Shown: piece after piece, positions 7,422-12,202 of the stretch
Numbering within the stretch: the stretch's first letter is position 1
Layout: every line of letters begins with the position of its first letter
Assembly: GCA_045617405.1 (NCBI GenBank)
Contig: JAZLIL010000112.1
Location: 1 to 12,202 of the forward strand
Direction of reading: 5' to 3'
DNA from: JAZLIL01 sp045617405
GTDB taxonomy: Bacteria; Bacillota; Clostridia; Lachnospirales; Lachnospiraceae
Length of the DNA: 12,202 nt
Made by a program: the position numbers and the translations under genes
The notes under the pieces: generated by a model
What the model saw: the letters and a program-made list of their open reading frames with translations, nothing else
What the model was told of the DNA's origin: nothing
The model's database searches: none

Positions 7422-7619
7422 ATGGCTAAGATTAAGACAAACAGATCAGTTGCCAAGCGTTTTACAAAGACCGGAACCGGTAAGCTTAAGAGAATGAGAG
7501 CCGGCAAGCAGCACATCCTTACCAAGAAGTCAGCAAAGATGAAGAGAAGACTTCGTACCGCTACTCTTACCAACAGTGTATCAGAGAAGAACATGAAGAA
7601 AGTACTCCCTTATTTATAG
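7422..7619 (+). CDS. rpmI: 50S ribosomal protein L35
   Basis: This small basic protein of 65 residues belongs to the large ribosomal subunit. It begins MAKIKTNRSVAKRF and continues with the L35 pattern of TGTGKLKR, a Lys/Arg-rich middle, and the ending KKVLPYL. The length is normal. AAGGAGG (7407-7413) lies 8 nt before the ATG. It sits between infC and rplT, the standard order, and is expected to be expressed from the infC promoter under the same attenuator. Confidence 0.97.
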   Translation: MAKIKTNRSVAKRFTKTGTGKLKRMRAGKQHILTKKSAKMKRRLRTATLTNSVSEKNMKKVLPYL

Positions 7620-7643
7620 GATGCGGAACAGGAGGATTGAACA

Positions 7644-8000
7644 ATGGCTAGAATTAAAGGTGGCTTAAATGCCAAGAAGAAGCACAACAGAGTATTAAAG
7701 CTTGCTAAGGGTTACAGAGGAGCAAGATCAAAGCAGTATAGAATTGCAAAGCAGTCAGTTATGCGTGCACTTGCATCCGCATTTGCAGGACGTAAGGAGA
7801 GAAAGAGACAGTTCACACGTCTCTGGATCGCTCGTATCAATGCTGCAGCAAGAATGAATGACCTTTCATACAGCAAGTTAATGTATGGTCTTAAGCTTGC
7901 AAACGTAGACATCAACAGAAAGATGCTCTCAGAGATGGCAATCAGCGATCCCGAAGGCTTCAAGGCACTTGTAGACGTAGCAAAGGCTAAGCTTGCTTAA
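7644..8000 (+). CDS. rplT: 50S ribosomal protein L20
   Basis: L20 is an early-assembly 23S rRNA-binding protein of the large subunit. In Firmicutes and E. coli it also represses its own operon. At 118 residues it is full length: a very basic N-terminal extension (MARIKGGLNAKKKHNR, then LAKGYRGARSKQYR) followed by the globular helical part with RLWIARINAAAR and the C-terminal LSEMAISDPEGF region. GGAGG (7631-7635) precedes the ATG by 8 nt. The gene is last in the operon and is followed by an intrinsic terminator. Its product is the likely ligand of the leader at 6709-6877. Confidence 0.97.
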   Translation: MARIKGGLNAKKKHNRVLKLAKGYRGARSKQYRIAKQSVMRALASAFAGRKERKRQFTRLWIARINAAARMNDLSYSKLMYGLKLANVDINRKMLSEMAISDPEGFKALVDVAKAKLA

Positions 8001-8013
8001 TTTCGAATATCCA

Positions 8014-8046
8014 CCCCGCCGGTTTCCGGCGGGGATTTTCGTTTTC
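8014..8046 (+). terminator. Intrinsic terminator of the infC-rpmI-rplT operon
   Basis: A perfect 9-bp GC-rich stem (CCCCGCCGG 8014-8022, CCGGCGGGG 8026-8034) with a TTT loop is followed by a T-rich run with one CG interruption (8035-8046). It begins 13 nt after the rplT stop. Confidence 0.92.
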
Positions 8047-8256
8047 AGAAGCCGGTCTGCACGGTCACGGTGATAGTGGCAGGCACCGGATCTGAGAGAC
8101 CGTCACCGTGGTGGGACGGTCTCCTTCAAACAGTTGGCAGGGGAAGAGGATAGAATTCATATAGCGTGTAGTTCGAATTGACACTTGCGAAATCAACTAG
8201 TCACTCTACTAAAGGCAATTCCATGGATAATATTTCATAAAATATTATTTTTACCA
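8047..8256. other. Intergenic segment with two large interleaved inverted repeats
   Basis: I find no gene here. One stem pairs CCGGTCTGC (8052-8060) with GCAG/ACCGG (8079-8089, 2-nt bulge). A second pairs GAGACCGTC (8096-8104) with GACGGTCTC (8115-8123) across a 10-nt loop. CACGGTGA (8066-8073) is also complementary to TCACCGTG (8103-8110), so alternative pairing between the two is possible. No T tract follows. Near the end is an AT-only perfect 9-bp dyad (8227-8235/8240-8248) next to the promoter at 8257. Function unknown. Confidence 0.45.
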
Positions 8257-8285
8257 TTGACAAATGATTTTTTATGTGTAATAAT
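8257..8285 (+). promoter_or_regulatory. Strong orphan promoter in the intergenic region
   Basis: A perfect -35 TTGACA (8257-8262), a 17-bp spacer, and AATAAT (8280-8285) preceded by TGT (8277-8279). It is closely similar to the infC promoter: both share TTGACAAATGA and an extended -10. An AT-rich dyad just upstream may act as an UP element. No plus-strand protein gene follows within reach, which suggests an RNA product. Confidence 0.65.
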
Positions 8286-8290
8286 AACGT

Positions 8291-8463
8291 CAGAACAAAG
8301 AAATGCAACAAACCCCTAAAAACTTTTTCATAATAATTTGTTTATCGGAGTTCCGATGGTATTCCCCTCAAACAATTGACCATCGGAATTTTACTCCTCC
8401 TCCCTTACATCAGGGCGTGGCTCTCCCCAAGCTACGCTCTTCTTCCTTTTTCAGGAGTTTTTT
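8291..8463 (+). ncRNA. Candidate small structured RNA with C-rich segments
   Basis: A transcript from the promoter at 8257 would run through two sizeable stems to a T tract. Stem one is TTCCGATGGT/ACCATCGGAA (8351-8360/8379-8388). Stem two is GGGCGTGGCT/AGCTACGCTC (8413-8422/8430-8439, wobble pairs included). A short hairpin (8443-8447/8453-8457) then precedes TTTTTT (8458-8463). An alternative small hairpin ATCGG/CCGAT (8344-8357) competes with stem one. Four C-rich stretches fall in loops or between stems: CCCC at 8313-8316, TTCCCCTC at 8362-8369, CTCCTCCTCCC at 8394-8404, and CTCCCCA at 8423-8429. They resemble the C-rich motifs by which some Gram-positive sRNAs cover ribosome binding sites. 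I do not recognise a named RNA family. This is a prediction from sequence only. Confidence 0.4.
8443..8463 (+). terminator. Weak intrinsic terminator of the candidate small RNA
   Basis: A 5-bp stem TTCCT/AGGAG (8443-8447/8453-8457, one wobble) with a 5-nt loop is followed by six T. The short stem makes it weak, but the T tract is uninterrupted and it lies where the orphan transcript would need to end before the convergent regulator gene. Confidence 0.4.
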
Positions 8464-8483
8464 GAGTGTACGCAGGTCTTAAT

Positions 8484-8516
8484 CCGGTGCAATAATCCGT
8501 CGGATAAAAATGCACC
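8484..8516. repeat. Inverted repeat after the MerR-type gene
   Basis: GGTGCA (8486-8491) pairs with TGCACC (8511-8516), and inside it ATCC (8495-8498) pairs with GGAT (8502-8505). It lies 12 bp past the regulator's stop on the minus strand. There is no T tract on the minus strand, so it is at most an mRNA-end hairpin. Confidence 0.3.
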
Positions 8517-8527
8517 CGCCCTTTGTA

Positions 8528-9283
8528 TTATTTCGTGTAGAATTCGATTGCCTTTGAAACGAACCTTGCGCAGCCGCGCCCGCCGGCTGAATCGATGTTG
8601 GCGGTCATCTCGCCACCTGCAGCGTACATCTGACCGAGGCCGGCAAGGATAACATCGGTACAGTTGAACCAGTTTGCCGTAATGCTGTTTTGAAGCTTTT
8701 TGACCTGAGCCTGTACTCTGCTGTCGGAGGGGGCAAGGTCCATCATTGTTCCGAATTCGGCAAAGAGCTTCATCAGGTCATTCCCGATATCCTGCTTATC
8801 TTCATCGGTGTAGTCTGCCGATTTTAACTCATACTCTTTGTACGCTTTGGTTTCACCCCAGAGCTTTTTGGCTTCGTTTGCATATTCTTCTATCTGTTTC
8901 TTATCAAAGACCTTGAAGTCGGTCTTTCTCTTTTCTCCGGATTCTTCCATATTGTCTCCTTCCTTTCTGAGCCCCTCGGCAAAGCTGATGAGCTCATCAA
9001 TCTTGTCGCGTTTAAGCTTCAGAAGCTCAATTTGCTGATCGAGAGCCTTCTGCCTGTCAAACGCCTTGTTGTCAATTATCTTCCTTATGTCCTTGAGAGG
9101 AAATTCAAGCTCGCGGAAAAGCATTATGTCCTGAAGACGTTCAAGATTTGCATTGTCATACAATCTGTATCCCGCCTCGGTCGTCACCGCAGGCGTAAGA
9201 AGATCTATCTCGTCGTAATAATGCAGAGTACGTATACTTACTCCTGTTAATTCGCTTACTTCATGTACGGTCATTTTCTTCAT
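8528..9283 (-). CDS. MerR-family transcriptional regulator with TipAS-like ligand domain
   Basis: This is a 251-residue DNA-binding regulator. The N-terminal winged helix-turn-helix (MTVHEVSELTGVSIRTLHYYD, with the GYRLY wing near residues 38-42) is diagnostic of MerR. A dimerisation helix follows (residues about 75-105). The C-terminal portion from about residue 120 matches the TipAS antibiotic-recognition domain: LWGETKAYKEY near 140, then ANWFNCTDVILAGLGQMY and FVSKAIEFY at the end. TipA-class proteins sense thiopeptide-like or other hydrophobic compounds and activate promoters with long spacers. The start chosen is ATG 9283, 7 nt after GGGAGG (9296-9291). A TTG at 9301 would coincide with the predicted transcription start and is rejected. 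Its own promoter overlaps a symmetric operator, so autoregulation is likely. No obvious target gene such as an efflux pump lies beside it in this window. Confidence 0.9.
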   Translation of the reverse strand: MKKMTVHEVSELTGVSIRTLHYYDEIDLLTPAVTTEAGYRLYDNANLERLQDIMLFRELEFPLKDIRKIIDNKAFDRQKALDQQIELLKLKRDKIDELISFAEGLRKEGDNMEESGEKRKTDFKVFDKKQIEEYANEAKKLWGETKAYKEYELKSADYTDEDKQDIGNDLMKLFAEFGTMMDLAPSDSRVQAQVKKLQNSITANWFNCTDVILAGLGQMYAAGGEMTANIDSAGGRGCARFVSKAIEFYTK

Positions 9284-9306
9284 GGCTTTTCCTCCCGGCA
9301 AGAGAC

Positions 9307-9337
9307 AATATACACTATAACGTTACGTTAGAGTCAA
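9307..9337 (-). promoter_or_regulatory. MerR-type promoter with 19-bp spacer
   Basis: On the minus strand -35 TTGACT (9337-9332) and -10 TATATT (9312-9307) are separated by 19 bp. This overlong spacer is the hallmark of promoters that MerR proteins activate by DNA distortion. Transcription should start near 9300, about 17 nt before the regulator's ATG. Confidence 0.75.
9314..9334. promoter_or_regulatory. Predicted MerR-type operator
   Basis: A 21-bp dyad, with nine of ten base pairs symmetric around 9324, has the core TAACGT-T-ACGTTA. It lies almost exactly within the 19-bp promoter spacer, the normal MerR operator position. Confidence 0.72.
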
Positions 9338-9412
9338 TACCATTATTGCATTTTTTTCGTAAAATTACAAGAGAAAAGTCCGGCTTCCGGAAAAAACCGG
9401 CAGCTGCTAAGA

Positions 9413-9592
9413 CAAACCGGGCTCGTGCGGGAGAATAAACAAGCGGTTGAAGGTAGACATCTAAGACTGCGGAAGCGGTAGCCAAAGCAAAGCGGGCTCG
9501 TGCGGGAGAATAAACAAGCGGTTGAAGGTAGACATCTACGGCTGCGGAAGCGGTAGCCAAAGCAAACCGGGCTCGTACGCGAGAATGAACTA
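9413..9592. repeat. 75-bp tandem repeat, about 2.4 copies
   Basis: Unit 1 (9413-9487) and unit 2 (9488-9562) differ at only three of 75 positions. A third, partial and more diverged copy runs from 9563 to about 9592. Each begins CAAACCGGGCTCGTGCGGGA (or a one-base variant) and ends near GCGGTAGCC. The plus-strand frames are broken by stops. A minus-strand frame stays open only because 75 is divisible by three, and it starts at TTG and ends within the regulator's promoter, so I do not consider it a gene. The rest of the 9338-9640 interval holds repeated CCGG motifs (9380-9400) and nothing else I recognise. Confidence 0.9.
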
Positions 9593-9640
9593 AATTTCGA
9601 CAGAAAAAAGTTTTCCAGGGAGAAAAAAGAAGTCTGCAGG

Positions 9641-9669
9641 TTTACTACGAAAAGGGGTTATGATATACT
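9641..9669 (+). promoter_or_regulatory. Promoter of the DUF5717-type gene
   Basis: TTTACT (9641-9646), a 17-bp spacer, and TATACT (9664-9669) with an extended -10 TGA (9661-9663). A small leader hairpin CCCAT/ATGGG (9684-9688/9692-9696) and GGAG (9718-9721) follow before the GTG start. Confidence 0.65.
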
Positions 9670-9731
9670 AACTGTTAAGTGTACCCATTAAATGGGGGCA
9701 TGGGGACTTTTGCTATTGGAGCGTAGTTGTC

Positions 9732-12202
9732 GTGAGGGAGAAGATAGAACAGCTGGCAAAAGCGCAAATCAGGTTTGAAGAACCCGAGGTCATTGTCAGC
9801 ACCGATCACATCAGTATTTCTGTGGAAGCCGGGAGGTCGGCGGCTTCTTCTTTTTGCGTGCTAAATTCTCTCCATGAGTCATTTAAGGGCCTTGTCTACT
9901 CAAGCGACAGCAGGGTAAAACCGGATCGTCATGAGTTCTTTGGCAGGGAAGCAAACATTACAATCTGTGTCAACGCTGAGGGAATCGAAGCGGGAACAGC
10001 GATCGACTGTGTCGTTACCGTTGTAACGAGCTGCGGCGAGACAGACATTGCGGTCAAGGTCGATGTCTGTGCTCCGAACTGCATTTCCTCGGCAGGTGAA
10101 GTGAACGATATGTTCAGGTTCGCAAATCTAGCAAAGCTCAATTTCACTGAGGCTGCCCTGATCTTCAAAACACAGGATTTTGCAGAGGTGGTGAAGCACT
10201 ATGCTCCGGCCTGTGAAGTCATGTACCGTCATCTTGTTCTTGGCAGGGATGTCGGAAACGATCTTGAGGAGTTTCTTATTGCAATCCACAAGAAAAAGAG
10301 AATCACATACGAGCTGGCAGCAGAAAAACTTGAATTTTCGATGGCATCAGTCAAAAATGGCGGCATATCGGGAAGCAGAAAGCAAGGCGCGGGTGAGAAC
10401 CCGGTTGCTTCGGGCAGAAAGCAAGGTACAAGTGAGAACACATTTGTTTCTGGTGAGAACTCCGGGCAGGAGATTATTATAAAGCGAAAGAGCTGGGGAT
10501 GTACAAGACTTCTTGTAGAGTGCGATGCTGATTTTATTGTGCTCTCAAAGGATACGGTTACAGACGAGGATTTTGTCAGGGACGAGTGCCGCGTGCCCTT
10601 TAGCTTTGACGCACAAAAGCTGTTTAACGGCAGAAATTTCGGAAGGATTACCGTGGAAGGGCTTGACACAAGCCTTGCCTGCGAGGTGACCTGCTTTGGA
10701 AAGCTTCCGGACAGGGAGGCACACAAACGTCTCAGATCGATTAAGACGAACATTGCTGAAATAGTCAGGATTTTCATTGACTACCGAACAAACAGAATGT
10801 CGACCGGTAATTTCGTCCTTGAGGCTGAAAAAATCTGCAAGACACTTGCCAGTCTCAAAGGAGACAGCCCGTACATTAATCTTATGAGAATCTATCTTCA
10901 GATTATTTCGGGCAAGGAGAGGCTTGCGAAGACTGCACTTGCCGCTTTAGGTCCCGATACCGGGTGGCCCGACGGTTTTGAACTTGCCCATGGAATCACT
11001 CTTTATCTGAATCACCTTCTTCCGAAAACAGAGACAAGATACTCGGGCGAAGTCATTGAGATGCGCAGGCTCTGCGAGCGCGACAGGAACTCATGGCAGC
11101 TGCTTTTGCTGCTTCTTCGCATGGACAAGCGATACAAGACGAATTTCAGCGCAAGGTATGAAGCCCTTCACCATCAGTTTGAGCGCGGCTGCACGAGTCC
11201 GCTTCTTTATCTTGATGCCATGGACGTAATCAGCAACGAGCCGGTAGTTCTCAAAGAGCTTGATTCTTTCGGCATCCAGGTGCTTTGCTTCGGAACAAAA
11301 CACAATCTCATCAGTGACGAGGTATATGAACAGATTGCCTGTCTTGCACGAAGAGAGAAGAACTTCTCAAAGCTTCTTTGCGAGCTGCTTGTAACAGGTT
11401 ATGAGAAATGCGGCAATCCCGAACTGGCATTTGCTCTTTGCTCACTGCTCGTGAGATTCAGAGTGACGGATGCAAGCTGCAACAGATGGTATGAGACGGG
11501 TATCAGACTTGAACTTCAGATTCCGGAGCTTCAGGAATACTATCTGAAGACGGTTGACACCGATTCTGAAGCAATGCCGCCTCAGCAGCTTTTGATGTAT
11601 TATTCCTACGATCTTCCCGCCGACAACGGCCTGAAGGCCTTTCTGCTGGCGAACCTTATCCGGTTCAGGGATGAGGTGCCCGCAATCTTTGATACTTTCA
11701 GATCAAAGATCAGACCGGTTGCCTGCGAGATGCTTGAAAGCGGGTATTACAGCAGGAACGCTCTTTATATATATGATTATGTTTTTGACAGACCGGATTC
11801 TGACGAGGCTGAGCTTGCGGACCTTGCAAAGCTTCAGTTTATCTACGAGATCATCTGTCACGATCCGAGGGCGGCAGCCGTGATTGTTGCGCACAAGGAG
11901 CTTGACGGTGAGCAGTATGTTCCGCTTGAGGATGGCAGGGGATTCGTAAGCATCTTTTCGGAGGATGCCCTGATCTTTATGGTTGACCGGGACGGGAACA
12001 GACATGTTGCATGGGCAGAGTTTGAGCTGAACCGCCTGATGGACAGACCGGATATTCTTGAGGCATGCATCGATAATGAGTGTTACACAGATGAGATTCT
12101 TATCTACTGCATTGACAGGGGGATTTACACGTCCAAGAACCATGAGCCTATGGGAATCCTGATGAAAGCCGCAAAGGTGGAGGGGCTCAATGTCGAGTAC
12201 AG
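9732..12202 (+). CDS. Large DUF5717-like protein of unknown function (3' end beyond window)
   Basis: An uninterrupted frame of 823 codons runs off the right edge without a stop. The GTG start is preceded by GGAG (9718-9721, 10 nt spacing). No other ATG, GTG or TTG lies between it and the in-frame stop at 9669-9671. The protein begins (M)REKIEQLAKAQIRFEEP, which I recognise as the opening of DUF5717-family proteins of Lachnospiraceae; members I know exceed 1,000 residues. Residues 20-115 look like an all-beta, Ig-like domain, 120-200 are helical, about 247-330 form a second beta domain, and the rest is mostly helical, resembling repeat scaffolds (inference). No signal peptide, membrane helix or catalytic motif is visible, so it is probably cytoplasmic. 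Residues 215-240 are two copies of a 13-residue repeat in the linker before the second beta domain. The function is unknown. Confidence 0.85.
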   Translation, partial: MREKIEQLAKAQIRFEEPEVIVSTDHISISVEAGRSAASSFCVLNSLHESFKGLVYSSDSRVKPDRHEFFGREANITICVNAEGIEAGTAIDCVVTVVTSCGETDIAVKVDVCAPNCISSAGEVNDMFRFANLAKLNFTEAALIFKTQDFAEVVKHYAPACEVMYRHLVLGRDVGNDLEEFLIAIHKKKRITYELAAEKLEFSMASVKNGGISGSRKQGAGENPVASGRKQGTSENTFVSGENSGQEIIIKRKSWGCTRLLVECDADFIVLSKDTVTDEDFVRDECRVPFSFDAQKLFNGRNFGRITVEGLDTSLACEVTCFGKLPDREAHKRLRSIKTNIAEIVRIFIDYRTNRMSTGNFVLEAEKICKTLASLKGDSPYINLMRIYLQIISGKERLAKTALAALGPDTGWPDGFELAHGITLYLNHLLPKTETRYSGEVIEMRRLCERDRNSWQLLLLLLRMDKRYKTNFSARYEALHHQFERGCTSPLLYLDAMDVISNEPVVLKELDSFGIQVLCFGTKHNLISDEVYEQIACLARREKNFSKLLCELLVTGYEKCGNPELAFALCSLLVRFRVTDASCNRWYETGIRLELQIPELQEYYLKTVDTDSEAMPPQQLLMYYSYDLPADNGLKAFLLANLIRFRDEVPAIFDTFRSKIRPVACEMLESGYYSRNALYIYDYVFDRPDSDEAELADLAKLQFIYEIICHDPRAAAVIVAHKELDGEQYVPLEDGRGFVSIFSEDALIFMVDRDGNRHVAWAEFELNRLMDRPDILEACIDNECYTDEILIYCIDRGIYTSKNHEPMGILMKAAKVEGLNVEY
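10373..10451 (+). repeat. 39-bp in-frame tandem repeat inside the DUF5717-type gene
   Basis: Two adjacent 39-bp units (10374-10412 and 10413-10451) match at 29 of 39 positions. They encode the 13-residue pattern (S/G)RKQGxxENxxxS. A further GEN appears right after. The period is a multiple of three, so the frame is kept. The repeat sits in a Gly/Ser-rich linker. Confidence 0.8.

Noticed and set aside
8291..8463. 6S RNA, tmRNA or SRP RNA
   Set aside because: No closing stem between the ends with a central bubble, no tRNA-like 3' end, and no conserved SRP tetraloop region could be found.
8303..8482. A 59-codon plus-strand frame from ATG 8303
   Set aside because: No Shine-Dalgarno site, unlike every real gene here. 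Composition is Pro/Ser/Arg-rich with no recognisable domain, and it reads straight through the hairpins and T tract of the candidate RNA.
9284..9301. Upstream TTG start for the MerR-type gene
   Set aside because: It coincides with the predicted transcription start and the added residues are encoded by the ribosome binding site itself.
9374..9400. RNase P RNA-like motif (AAAGTCCGG)
   Set aside because: Only the short motif resembles it. No other conserved RNase P segments follow and the stretch is too short.
9315..9560. An 81-codon minus-strand frame across the 75-bp repeats
   Set aside because: TTG start, no ribosome binding site, and it ends in the regulator's promoter. It stays open only because the repeat length is a multiple of three.
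9413..9592. CRISPR array
   Set aside because: The whole 75-bp unit repeats without unique spacers, and no cas genes are present.
10229..10777. 182-codon minus-strand frame opposite the DUF5717-type gene
   Set aside because: It is a serine-rich shadow of the plus-strand frame, which continues unbroken over 2.4 kb and carries a recognisable N terminus.

Overview
The window looks like chromosomal DNA from a Gram-positive anaerobe of the class Clostridia, most probably Lachnospiraceae. The evidence is the Firmicutes-type infC-rpmI-rplT operon with an attenuator leader, an AUU-initiated IF-3, strong GGAGG ribosome binding sites, extended -10 promoters, and a large protein at the right edge resembling the DUF5717 family, which I know mainly from Lachnospiraceae. 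The assignment is inference from gene content. I see no insertion sequence, phage gene, tRNA, rRNA or CRISPR array.

Left part (1-1283): two short chromate-transporter-family (CHR) genes lie on the minus strand with overlapping ends. They probably act as a two-subunit transporter. A promoter-bearing intergenic region (1284-1473) separates them from a divergent operon.

Second region (1474-6646): a peptide/nickel-type ABC importer operon on the plus strand. It encodes a lipoprotein solute-binding protein, a DppB-like permease, and one 872-residue polypeptide that joins a DppC-like permease to both ATPase domains (DppD-like then DppF-like). The importer is therefore built from three polypeptides instead of the usual five. 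Only 27 bp and no visible terminator separate it from the next promoter.

Third region (6674-8046): the translation operon infC-rpmI-rplT. It has a strong promoter, an L20-type leader whose terminator hairpin competes with an upstream antiterminator segment, an IF-3 gene starting at AUU, and a strong intrinsic terminator after rplT.

Fourth region (8047-9731): mostly intergenic. It holds a palindrome-rich segment, a strong promoter that appears to drive an unannotated structured RNA of about 170 nt with several C-rich anti-Shine-Dalgarno-like segments, a minus-strand MerR/TipAS regulator with a textbook 19-bp-spaced promoter and operator, and a recent 75-bp tandem duplication.

Right edge (9732-12202): the first 823 codons of a very large plus-strand gene of the DUF5717 type, of unknown function. 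It starts at GTG, has its own promoter, and carries a 13-residue tandem repeat in an interdomain linker. It has no stop codon in the window.
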